Shown in pieces: positions 1 through 11,245 of a DNA stretch of 64,000 nucleotides. Numbering within the stretch: the stretch's first letter is position 1; each line of letters begins with the position of its first letter. The notes under the pieces were generated by a model. The model made no database searches. It worked only from the letters and a program-made list of their open reading frames with translations, and was not told where the DNA came from. Source of the DNA: Lepidurus packardi (lineage: Eukaryota; Arthropoda; Branchiopoda; Notostraca; Triopsidae); the NCBI GenBank assembly GCA_023053545.1, contig JAKZAN010000005.1, positions 9,176,001 through 9,240,000 of the forward strand, in the 5' to 3' direction. A program made the position numbers and the translations under genes.

Positions 1-3000
1 GGTATCACTGATGAGATGGACAGATCCGGTGCGATCCCAATCAGGTTTAGGTATCGCCGGCGTATTACTAGTGGCGATTACAGTAGCGGCCGGTTTAGGA
101 TTCTGCGCCGTCATTGGCATCACTTTCAATGCTTCCACCACGCAGGTATAGAAAATAATTAGAAAAAGAAATCTAAAAAAAAAAAAGAAATCAAAAATGG
201 GAAAAAATATTATTGGGTGGGTTTTAAAACGTGATAACTTATTCGAATTTGGGGGGTAAAAGCAGTGTAGTTTCGCTACGTTCACATTGAAAAGATGCCT
301 AGATTAGTTTAGCAAGAATGTGAGGTCATTGGAGACGCACGCACTTGGAAGAGGAGATTGAATCGAAACAATTGATTGATTATTTATGATTTCAAATAGA
401 TTGTGCCGTTTTTGGCCTTGGGTCTGGGAGTGGATAACATGTTCCTGCTCATGCACACGTACTCGGAAACTTCCAAAGCAGACGTAGCGTACCAGGTAAC
501 AACCAAAGCATTGCCTCAACGAACTTTTACCCAATATGATCCAAACCATTTTTATGACCTTACGAAAGGGCACTACTCGCTTGCCCAGTATCCCAAAGTG
601 AAGTCATCATATCCACCTCCCTTGTAGCAACTAACAACATTCCTACCTTTGCAAATTATGCATGGGAAGGTACTTAAAAGATTATTTTCTTTGAGTTTTG
701 GCCAAATCATTTGTATTTGTTCTCGACCTCCCTCAAAGAGCCTCAAACCCACCCCGTTTTCGCGTTCTATACCCTTTTCAAGAAACTCAACAGGGGTTTG
801 GAATCTTCCATTTAACGTCATGCATTATACCTTTTGAACATGGTATCTCAATCAACTTTCAGTACCTTCCTCCTCATAATCATTTTTCATCGCCCTTTTC
901 TCCATTGAATGTCTTTTTTGGGGTCAGAAATAAGCTATTCAAAGAATAATTGAACGCGATTTGGCAGGAAAACACAAAAACGTGCATTTTCCAGCCCATA
1001 ATCATTCACCTGCCATGTTCTAAAGTAATTTTTCTAAAAGAATTTGATAAACATTGGGATGAAATATGCTCAAAATTTCATTCTTCAAAAATTCGCTCCA
1101 TTCGCCAGTTCAACTAAGCGCAAAGGAAAGGTTTGGTGCATATGAAGAAAGTTTTGACACTTGGTAGCGCAAATCGCGGTTCTGTTTCACCTCCCATATT
1201 CTAAAGGAATATGGTACACCGTTTGAATTAAATATTCCCATTGTTTAAAAAAAATTCACTCCACTCGCCAGTTCAACTTTGTGTAAATTGTAAAGGAAAG
1301 GTTCAGTGCTTATGAAGAAAGCTTGGCCACTCGGTAGAGCAAATCGCGGTTCTGTTTCAACCCAACAAATTTCTATTTTGACAAGAGGAAGTAAGCGTTA
1401 AAAAGTTGTTTGCACTTAACATCTCACTCTCTCCTTTTCAATTTTTCTTCCTCCTTTTCTTTACAGGGAAACTACCCTCAACTCAAACCCCAATTGTTAA
1501 CTCTCCAACAGCCATAAGGCTCCTTTTTCCCCCAGAAAAAAATTGTTTAGTCTCGGCAACATTTGGAGCCCAAGAAAAGCCATCTTATCTCTCCCCGTCC
1601 AGACTGTTAGATCTGTCCTTTTTTCCCACCTTTGGCGCACCCCCTGCCGCGGTAACCTTTTTAGGGTGGGCAATAGACCACCCGAGAATTTTTCAACAAT
1701 ACTCTTTTTACCCCCCTAAAGAAACCTCAAAGAAACCTTCCCCTGTTTAAGATCACCCATCACCCGAGCTAAAAATTTTCGTATTAGTTCAAACCACCCT
1801 CCTCCCCCAAACTCGCACTTCCTTTCCATACAACACATTGGACCTAATTCATCAGGGGAAAAAAAGGAAAAGGGGGAAAAAAAAGGTTTTTAGGCCCGAA
1901 ACCGGAAATTCACTTGAATGATTTCACCTCCTTCTAGACACGAACCAGACGCACATTTCCTTACACAATTTTATGTCAAATGCCCCAGAAAGGAATTATG
2001 GTTCCTGCGTCTCCTCGACAGCTGTTCAGCTTCTAGGTTCTCCCTGGCTCTTGAAAATTCTTTTTTTCTTCCTCACATTTTAACGGGTCCCCAAACCCTG
2101 ATTTCCTTCTCCAAAAATTTATTTGGGGGGAAAGGAAATCCATAGATGCAATGGAAGAATGCTTCAATCAAGCTTATTTACCAAAATACCTATAAATTTA
2201 AGTTGAAGAAAATAGTTCTAAGCTTAAAATAAAAAAATAAATATACAAATTTAGGAAATCGAAGAATTTAAAGAGCACGGAAAAAAAGAAGGAAACTAAG
2301 GTGTGGGGATATGGACCGGTGCGGTCAAAACGTGAAAGGTGTTTCTCTTCCAGTTTGTCTCAATAGCCAAAATTGCATTTGGTCTTTTCATTGTCGGTGT
2401 CGCCCTGATCATAAAACGTGTCTGGGAGGTGTGCCTTATCGCCTGGGCATTTTTTTGTTATCACACAGCATCACTTTGAAGTCGTACGACACTATGAGCA
2501 CATGCTCTCTCTCCTCCTTTTCCTCCCCCTTTTTTCTCCAAGAAAGCCATAAATTGGTTCTTCTATGTTGTTGTGTGGCCAAAAGGTACCTTTTTATGAG
2601 TCTTGCTCTCTCTCTTTCTCTGCCTTGAAAAGAGTTTGAATGTTTTGCCTTGCAAATTTTACTCTCAAATTCCTGAAGCATCTTAACCTTAAAAACTTTT
2701 TTCTTTTTACAGGATCGTACGGGCGAAACGTTGAAAAGGACAGGCGTGAGTGTCCTCCTAACGTCCATTAGCAATATCGGCGCCTTTTTTGCCGCGGCTA
2801 TTATTCCTATCCCAGCTTTGAGAGCCTTTTCGCTCCAAGTAAGTCTCCGCGCGCCTAAATCCCCTAGATACTGTATTGCTAATATTCAACCATAAAGACC
2901 ATTTACATAGTTACATTTACCGTTTACTTTCGTTCAGACGGTTGTTTGAGCGTTCTATTTGCTTTTAATTTATAAACAATGAGACAGTTTACTTTAGAAT

Positions 3001-6000
3001 ATTTTGTTTTTACTTTTGCTATAATCTTTTGTATTACTTCAGTTTTATTTTTCTTTGATATTTTTATATTAAGCATTATAAGTTACTATAACATATTACT
3101 TTACTGTCTGCTGAGTGTTAGATTTCTTTCAAATGGGAGATTTGAGCTTTGTTTTAAGTGGTGCAAAAAATGGGTTTCTAATGCAAGATTTCGTTGTCCA
3201 CAGGCTGGGATCCTAGTCTTTTTTAACGCGGCTTCGTTATTCCTCATTTACCCGGCCGTCATCAGCTTGGACGTCCGGCGTCGTGAAGCTCGTCGAGTAG
3301 ACGTCCTCTGCTGTTTAGCCGGCTCGGATGTCCAGTGTACTTCCCGTTCTCCCGTCCCTCATTCCAATAACCCCAAATCCCCCGCTCATCTCCCTCACCA
3401 CTCCCATCACATTTCGTCCCACAAGAAACAGGCGATCACTCGCACTACACCGGACAAACCTCAACCCGTCACCGAAATTGCAACTCAAGTAAATAGAACA
3501 ACTCATTAGAACACATTGAAATTGTTGTCTTCAACCTTTAACATAATTTTTCAAATAATCCTTTTTTGTTTTCAAGGATTGGGGTGTGGTTAACAAGGCG
3601 CACGCCGCGGAAACTGGCATGGCCAATCCAGCCGTTTCAATGGAATCCATCGCCACCGCTGCGTCTACCAAGGATCTGATCGGACCCAGTCGACGCCATC
3701 TGGAAGAAGAAACTAATTTCTGCTTTCCTTCACTTTCTTCCTGGAGGAATTGGTCCCTCACCTGGTTCGCCCGCGAGCATTACGGCTACTTTTTAACCAA
3801 AACTCCCGTCAAGGTAAATAAAGAAATCTCTCATTTTACAGTATTTTAGGCAGTTTTTCAATTAAAAATAAAACAAACAACGAAAACGGATGAAACTTAA
3901 ACAGAAGGGGGCGTTCCTACCAAGGAATGTTATGTTTCTAAAGAGCTGCTTTGATTTCGCGTCAAGTTCCGTATTCCTAGTATACCTTAGGCTCCCGTAT
4001 ACCTTATCTCGGTATAGGCCGTTAGCATGGAGAATTTCTGATCAATTTTTTGAGAAAACCAGTACATTTCATGAGTAAATTCTTTGACTACATGAATATA
4101 CTAATAGCTAGTACACAACCAATAATTTTTTTTCCAGTGAGTAATAAGTTAGCAACATGTAAATGAATTTTGCAACTATGTAAAATACGATGACTCAAAA
4201 TATATCCTTTGGTTGTGCACTAGCTGCTAAAAACAAAGCTTTTGCTTCGGATTGCTTTCGAATCTGACAAGACGTTTTCGAGCATTCTTGTTCCGAAAGT
4301 TCGACTGCTTGATATGGGACATGGTGCAGTTACAGCAAACTGTGGTGGCAAGTTCTACTTTTCAGAAGCATAACAAGCCGCCATTAGCTATATGTACCTT
4401 TTATTACTTTTTTGTGCAAGGCTTTTTCAAAACACTAACAAACATCAGTGCCATCTGTGACTGTTCGCATCAATAAGCTAAGTTAATACGGGAGCCTATA
4501 GAAGCCTACGAGAGCCTACGGGAGCCTAAGTATCCACAATTATCACTCTGCAATTCTACCGCCCCCCCTTTTCAAACTTTAAGGGCTGTATAACTCTTGC
4601 ACTGGTCAGCTTTGTGGAATACCCTAAAAGCTGTCTTAATCACTGTCGAATTATCTCTCATTCAAATATAATTCGTTTCTGACTAGCATATAGGAATTTT
4701 TTGGGGGTTGAGTTGAGATTTTTCTTTTCTGTATTCCTTTAGTTCTATCTTTTACGTTTTATGGTGAATAGCTCTGTGCTGTTTACATTGTTCCAAAGTA
4801 TGAAGTCAAATTTTCTTTTTTTAGGTCTGCACGATGGTGTTTTACATCGCATTGTTGGGCGGCAGTGTCTGGGGCGTGACTAAAGTGAGAGACGGTTTGG
4901 ATTTAACGGACATTGTACCGCACCAAACCACGGAGCACGGTTTCCTCGCCGCTCAGATGAAGTACTTTGGCTTCTACAACATGTACGCGGTGACTCAGGG
5001 CAACTTCGAGTATCCGACCAATCAACGCCTCCTGTACCAGTACCACGAAGCCTTTATGCGGATTTCCAAGATTATCAAGAACGATGACGGCGGTCTACCT
5101 CCCTTTTGGCTCTCGCTCTTCCGCGATTGGCTGGCGGGCCTACAGAAGTCCTTCGACAAAGACTGGTCGCTCAACAACATCAACCAGGAGCGCTGGTTCC
5201 CCAACGCGTCTGACGAAGGCATTCTCGCGTACAAACTCTTGGTCCAAACGGGACATGTGGACAACCCGATCGACAAGAGTCTCGTGACCCAAGTTCGCTT
5301 AGTGGACGCGGAAGGATTAATTAACCCCAAAGCCTTCTACAACTACCTCAGTGCCTGGGTGTCCAACGACGCGTTAGCGTACAGCGCGTCGCAAGCCAGT
5401 TTACGGCCGGAACCCCGACCGTGGTTTCACGTGGCCGGGGACGTGGAGCTCAAGATTCCCAAATCTCCGCCCCTCATCTACGCTCAAATGCCCTTTTACC
5501 TCAATAACCTGGCCTCCACGGAAGATATCACCGAGAGCATCGAGCAAGTGCGCGCCATTTGCAAGATCTTTGAGGATAAAGGCCTGCCCAATTTCCCGAC
5601 AGGAATTCCCTTTACTTTCTGGGAGCAATACCTCCGCCTAAGGTTTTATTTGCTCCTGGCCCTCGTTTGCGTCCTGCTTGCCACGTTCTTGGTCCTCTGC
5701 ATCATGCTCATGAGCCTCTGGGCCGCTAGTTTGATCGCGCTAGTACTCGCGGGGATTGTCATTGAGCTTTTCGGCGCCATGGGCTGGCTGGGAATCAAAT
5801 TGAGCGCGGTACCGGCAGTGATTCTCATCGTAGCGGTTGGAGTGGGCGTGGATTTCACCGTTCACATTCTAGTGGTAAGTTTGGCGTCCGAAACTACTTC
5901 TTTATATTCGTTTTTCAACGCAGAAACTAGAATTTCACTCGGTTTTCTAGAATTTCACTCGGTTTTTTGTGTAAAACACATTTTAAAGCTTGTCAAATAC

Positions 6001-9000
6001 CCGAAAAGTGTGTATTGAGCCGTATTCCTTTTGCACCTTCGACTTAAACTTAGACTAGGCACACTTCCTTGACTTACGCTTATAAGCGTTCGTTTTTAGC
6101 CTAAACATTGAAAATTTACAGAAAGTCTCGAGTCAAAACGAACGTTTATAAGCAAAAGGTTACAATTGCTCCACCCATTCGGCGACGCTTGTAGAAAATA
6201 AACAAAAACGAAATACGAATTGTTCGATACCGGCAAACAAATGGGATACTTAAACACGGGGCGGGGTTAAGTTTAAGTCTGGACACAAGAGTACTCGCTG
6301 TAGACCAAAACTAAAAGTCGACTTCAAAGTTTAAGTCGACTAGCTAAAGAAAACGCTTATAAGCTCGAATTCTGGCACAGTCTACCTATCTCGAACGCTT
6401 ACAAGCGCAAAGTCTTGGGTAGACTTTTAAGACGGCTTAGATTGGGGGAAAAACGAGCACGGCTTTGGTAACTCGTAATGGATAACTTGGATTTCCCATA
6501 AGAACTCTATTTAAAAGACTACCTGAATGGGTCAAGTTTTGATGCTAAGGAGAAATACAATTTAAAAAAAAACTGGTCTGAGAAGCAGAAGACCAGGTCG
6601 CAGTCTCCATTTGTGAAAATTAATACCACGTTTTTGTATTATGTTTTAACTTTAGGGTTTTGTGACGAGCATTGGCAGCCGGAATCGACGCATGCAAATG
6701 GCCTTAGAACACATGTTCGCCCCTGTGATGCACGGTGCTTTGTCCACCTTGTTGGGTATCGTCATGCTAGCTTTCTCGGATTTCGACTTTATTGTCAAGT
6801 AAGTACTCGCACCTTACCCTGAAATGATTTTTGTAAGAAAAGAAACGAAATCTCGCCCTCCTACAGAACAAACGAAACAGGGTCATAAAAATTAATGCGC
6901 AGCAAGATCTTACGCGAGGAGAAGAAGGGGGGGGGGGGGGGGGGGTCTGTTGTGTCCAACACTTTTAAGCAAACGAGGCACGTAGAACACATTCAAAAAA
7001 CTGCTGGCTAACTTCATCAAGCCCAACTTTTAGGGAAGGCAAAAAGGGAGCCACACGTGACTTTAGAGTTTAACAACTAAGGAGAAGGCCACCCTAATCG
7101 AATTTTAAATATCCAGTAACTAATATAACCCATCCTGCTCCCCAAACTTCTGGGTGGTGGTGTGGAACTTTATTTGACCAAGAAAGGCAAAAACGCACAA
7201 TATTTTTTTTATTATTAGTTTCCTCTGGCATTTCTCGCTCGCTCTCTCCTCTTTCGTATTCAAATTGTTACAAATTCACCCGAAATTCCCCTCTGTTTGA
7301 ATGCTGAATGGGTTTCCTTCTTTTAACTCCTTGTGAGGAACTACGGGGCAATGTGTGCCCTAATTTGGTCATCTTGAGTCATAATAACCTTCTCTCTTGG
7401 GCTTGGCATGCCAAGTGACTTCATTCAGCAAAAGCTTTCCTTCCCATTTGCATAACGACTAGCACAGAAATGCCCTTCACACATTTTTTGTTTCGAAGTG
7501 ATATCAAATTCGGAGGGGACCCTTCATTTTTTTCCCTCCCCAAATTAGTTGACCAGCGTGAGGCTCAGAGAACCGTAACTAATGAGGCAAAGCGTCTCCA
7601 CCTGAGGCTTTTTTTATATTACCTTTCTGGATAACGACACAGCTACCGTTGGCCTTGTGTTATCTTGTTTAGAAATCCAAGTTCTTGGTAGCCTTTTAGA
7701 GTTTCTCGGAATAACGGAAGTTTCACTCCGCTTTTTCTTTTTCATCTTCCTGTTTTCACGTTGGGTGGATTGGAAACGTATGGCTTCGTTTGTTAAAGCT
7801 TTTAAACGATTCTAAGTGAAATTACCAATACTTCCTGTCAACTTGAAAACGATCCACGTATCGCAAACTTGAAAACGATCCACGTATCCATGTATTGCAA
7901 ACGTATGGCTTCGTTTGTTAAAGCTTTTAAACGATCCTAAGTGAAATTACCAATACTTCCTGTCAACTTGAAAACGATCCACGTATCCTGATAGCAACTT
8001 AAACGACGTGATCTGATGTTTGAACGCTTCCGGTGTTGAGTTGCACCGTAAAAAACAAGTTGAAATATCACGAACGTGGAGCAAGTCCATATTCCTTGTT
8101 AGGGCAATAAGTTTTCTATAGAAGTGACAAATAAAATGTAAACCAAAACTGATCATTTTTTTGTTGTTGTTAGGTATTTCTTCTACGTATTCTTTGCCCT
8201 TGTAATCTTGGGTCTAGCGAACGGCCTTGTGTTTCTGCCAGTCATCTTGTCCCTCATTGGACCCCCACCAGAGGTAAAACAATAATTCTCCTAAAATCTA
8301 ACAAAATAAATAAAAACATTTGATTTCTCTCTTAGATCATTCCGCACGATTACGACGACCGAATTTCCACGCCCACCCCAGAACCGTCACCGCAGTTAGA
8401 ACGCATCTCGAGGTGCAATCGGGTGGAACCTATTATAACTCGCGTGGGATCGAGTCGAAGTGGGAGTGGCAGTAATGGCGGGAGCAGTAGTGGGCGGGAC
8501 CACCGGCAAAGTAGTGGGGATCACCACGGAAATCGAAGCGGATCAGGATCCAACGCTAGTGTGGCGTACATGCCGCGGAAACTGAGAGGATCAGAGCTCT
8601 CGCTCACCACCATCACAGAAGAATCGCCGTCCTGGACGTCGAGTCACGAAATCGTGGTACAACCAGAAGTTGTTGTGGAAACGACCACATACAACGGTGA
8701 TTCTTCGTCCAAATCGACTCGTTACGCTTCGGATCATGTAAGTTTCCCGATGCAATTTCGGAATCCTTAACGATATTAACGGATTCTAAGTCAATCTAGC
8801 GCCTGCTTTCTGTCATTCTTAATTGTAAACATGTTCCTTTCCATTAGACACCTCTTTCCTTCCATCCAGACCATGGATTCAGTCGCGTTTGAATCCAAAA
8901 CTCAAACTCCTTCATTGACTCAATGCTTCGAACAATTTCATTTCCTTTTAAATGATTCTGTTTCTTTTTTTGCTTCCTAAAGATTCATTGCTTCTTGCTC

Positions 9001-9436
9001 TCTATAAGTCATTCGAGTAAAAATGATTGGGAAGTACTTTGAGTTTTGACTTATTCTGAATGTTTTGTTTACGTTTGTGCAGAGTTCTGGCAGTGATTCT
9101 CCTCCATCGAGTCCATCACCGCCTCTCCGAATTTCGAGTCACAGTCACGGCCCCCACGTGACCAAAGTGACCGCCACCGCCAAAGTGAAAGTTGAAGTCC
9201 ACACCCCTTATTCCAGCATGGACTCCAACCACCATCGTCACCGCAGACGAAGAGAACGTGAACGAGAGCGCGAACGTGAACGCGAGCGAGAAAAGGACCG
9301 GGATCATCGAGATCAGCGCGATCGCTACCGCGAAAGCCTCAGTGTGAGCAGCAGTACCAATTCGTCCACTTCCAGTACCGCAACCACTCGATCCTCAGAG
9401 TTTGAGGATGACCTTGCCCCTCCCCCAGCCACATAA
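1..9436 (+). CDS. ptc: Patched, Hedgehog receptor (5' part outside window)
   Basis: Multi-pass membrane receptor that binds Hedgehog and represses Smoothened; an RND-family sterol transporter. Exons read in frame with GT-AG borders: 1-145 (frame from base 2), 400-495, 2713-2838, 3204-3488, 3577-3813, 4825-5874, 6656-6798, 8174-8273, 8336-8737, 9083-9436, giving 978 residues plus stop. The first three exons are the second half of the sterol-sensing domain, including the TM4 motif GLGVDNMF and [12 protein letters not shown]. The 350-codon exon holds the second large extracellular loop and TM8-10 with GVGVDFTVH; the acidic residue in each of these motifs belongs to the proposed cation pathway of RND proteins. 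The tail is Ser-rich and ends in an Arg/Glu run (codons at about 9240-9330). Drosophila Patched is about 1290 residues, so roughly the first quarter to third lies to the left. Family assignment is secure; individual splice sites are inferred. Confidence 0.95.
1085..1360. repeat. Diverged direct repeat, about 100 bp x2
   Basis: Inside the second intron shown of Patched. Copies at about 1089-1190 and 1254-1360 share CGCCAGTTCAACT, AAGGAAAGGTT, ATGAAGAAAG and GCAAATCGCGGTTCTGTTTC in the same order. They differ by scattered substitutions and small indels, so this is an old local duplication. No coding sequence is seen in it. Confidence 0.7.
3986..4530. mobile_element. MITE with perfect 14-bp terminal inverted repeats
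   Basis: A 545-bp element in a Patched intron. It begins CTTAGGCTCCCGTA (3986-3999) and ends with the exact reverse complement TACGGGAGCCTAAG (4517-4530). The flanks TATAC and TATCC could be a diverged target-site duplication. There is no transposase ORF, so it would depend on another element's transposase. A degenerate relative without clear ends lies at about 12615-13080: both contain 'ggtataggc.gttagcatgg', 'acatttcatga' and 'gcaaggct.tt..aaaac' in the same order. The superfamily cannot be told from the sequence alone. Confidence 0.75.
6254..6420. repeat. Dispersed repeat, copy 1
   Basis: In the Patched intron 5875-6655. It shares a run of motifs with 49646-49800: TTAAGTTTAAGTCT, GAGTACTCG, AAAACTAAAA, TCGACTT, TAAGTCGACTAG and AACGCTTATA, in the same order and spacing. 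The rest of the intron (6020-6420) carries several more copies of the short palindromic motif CGCTTATAAGCG and variants. No ORF is associated, so it is an uncharacterised low-copy family. Confidence 0.6.
6926..6945. repeat. Poly-G tract
   Basis: An uninterrupted run of about 20 G in an intron of Patched, between exons 6656-6798 and 8174-8273. It is a likely length polymorphism and a site of possible sequencing error. The rest of that intron (6946-7773) shows nothing beyond AT-rich sequence. Confidence 0.8.
7774..7990. repeat. 125-bp tandem duplication
   Basis: Within the Patched intron 6799-8173. A unit starting AAACGTATGGCTTCG at 7774 recurs at 7899 with one substitution (GATTCTAAG versus GATCCTAAG) over its next 75 bases. 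The phrase AACTTGAAAACGATCCACG appears three times. The near identity points to a recent duplication. Confidence 0.85.
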
Positions 9437-11165
9437 CCCAAAATATATCGTTAAGAAAAGTTATCTGTAATTTCTCCGTAAGGAATATGGGTAAAAAAAA
9501 TTAAATGACTGGGAAAAAAAGTGTATACCCCCTTTAAACCAAGTCAAGGTTTTTTATTTAATGAAGAAAAAAACACAAAAAAAACTTCGTCGTCAAATGC
9601 CCAGATACAAAAGCAGCAATTCAAAACGTCTTAGCCAAACTCGGGGAAATTTTTTTTTACAAATTTTAAATATTGCATTTTTTGTTGGAACGCCAAAAAA
9701 AAGTGACTTGGACACCGAAAAGTGCGTTTGAATGTTTTGGAACTGCCAAAAGAACAAAAAACTGGTGAGAATGAAAAAATCAAACTTGTACTCGTGACAG
9801 AAAAAAAAGTCCCCAAAGATTAAAAAGCTTTGTGGGTGATTTCGAGTGTTTGGGAAATTCTCTGGAAAGTTTGAATCTGAAAGGAAAAAAAAGTGTTGGT
9901 TTGATTTAGCTTGCCATACCTCACACACATACATACAACACAGCGGAATGGGATTGGATAACGTTTAAGTATTATTTTCTCTGCCCATTACTCCCTTCCC
10001 CAATATATGTTTTGTTTTGAATTAATTATTATGAATGAACCTACTCCTATTTTTGTAATGATTGTGAAGTTGTATAGCAATTTTCTGCTCAATTTGAAAA
10101 ATGTCGTTGCTGCTACATGTCCAACTGTAAGTCGCTCTCCCACATTGAATGTTATTTTACTCAAATTTCCCCATCTAAGTTAAAACAATACCGATTGTCT
10201 AAAATTATCTTCAATTTTTTTTTTAAAGCTGACATTTCCCACTCCTTAAGTTATGCATTTGTAGAGTGTACAGATTTTTGTACTGGTTTTTAATTCTTCC
10301 TGACGATTTTTTATTGGAATTTGTTTGATGTTTTACGGATGTTCAGGTCAGTGCAAAACCCAAGACACAAAATATTATTTCACTCCCCCGGAGAAAAGTT
10401 GACAAAACGGTGGAAAACTTCTGCAGGGCATGACAAACATGTGCGGAAAAGAGGGCAAACTTTGTATAACTTTTGTGCAGGGCAGCTATAGTACCCTCCC
10501 TTTGATTGCAAATATTGAGCACTGAGTGCCTTGTTATTTTGCTAGAGTAAATAAATTGTCAACTCTGAGAACTTAAAACAATGGACTGTTTTACTAACTT
10601 AAGTAAATTCATTATTCTGCTTCACTAACATGAATCGTTTTAACAATCTATTTAGTTTGCAAACATTCTGAAGATGGATTCCCCCCTAAAAAGAGAAGTA
10701 AAACTCCGTAACGATGCAAACGTCCACCCCAACAGAGTCGGAACTCCGTGGCGCTGTTGTTCCTCTTCAATGTGCAACTAATTTATTTTCCTACATCTAA
10801 TTTTCTTCGAAATTGAAAAAAATTCAAGACCATTTTTTTCTTTCATCTTTTAGTGTTTCGAACTACGGTAACAGTAATGTGTGAGAACTTGCATGTGTGA
10901 GCTTTTAATAAAAATACTGTAAAACAAACAAATGGCCTTGTAATTATTTCGAGCGATTTTGACTCAATCCAAAATTAAGCTTTTTAATTACACTTTTAAA
11001 TACAATCAAAATGAAGACGATACAATGCAAACTTCTAGAGAATACAAGTCATGGCTATGGGCGAACCGTCAAATTTTTTTAAATCGAACAAAGGATGGAT
11101 GCTACCCTCATACACTGTACACCGGCTCAGTTCATATTTGTATTTATAGAAGTTTCACATTATAG
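9437..11165. other. Patched 3' UTR and downstream DNA
   Basis: No credible coding sequence. Two AATAAA hexamers follow the Patched stop, at 10550-10555 and 10907-10912. The second lies in TTTTAATAAAAATACTG and is the better placed candidate for the 3' end of a 1.4-kb UTR. The text CTCCGTGGCGCTGTTGTTCC near 10746 resembles part of the inverted-repeat element at 14106-14409. Confidence 0.5.
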
Positions 11166-11174
11166 TAAATATAA

Positions 11175-11245
11175 GCCTATGACCGAGTGGCTAAGACCCA
11201 AGCTCTGTGATCGAAAGGTCGTGGGTTCGAAACCCAGTCGAGGCA
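11175..11245 (+). ncRNA. tRNA-like pol III sequence (pseudogene or SINE head)
   Basis: A 71-base stretch from GCCTATG to GAGGCA. It has a near-consensus A box (TGACCGAGTGG at 11179-11189) and a perfect B box (GGTTCGAAACC). The T arm folds apart from one G/G mismatch, and the outer four acceptor pairs form (GCCT with AGGC). Acceptor pairs 5-6 are mismatched and no proper anticodon stem can be drawn. It is therefore not a functional tRNA by eye, but a decayed tRNA (Ser/Leu-like D arm) or the head of a tRNA-derived SINE. Promoter boxes look intact, so transcription is possible. Confidence 0.5.

Noticed and set aside
304-2774. ORFs in Patched introns, for example 1406-1750 and 2311-2628
   Set aside because: They read T/C-rich intron DNA, do not match Patched, and the flanking exons splice in phase without them.
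9245-9330. Arg/Glu run in the Patched tail as a simple microsatellite outside the gene
   Set aside because: It is in frame within the last coding exon and is followed by further Ser-rich tail and the stop codon, so it belongs to the protein.
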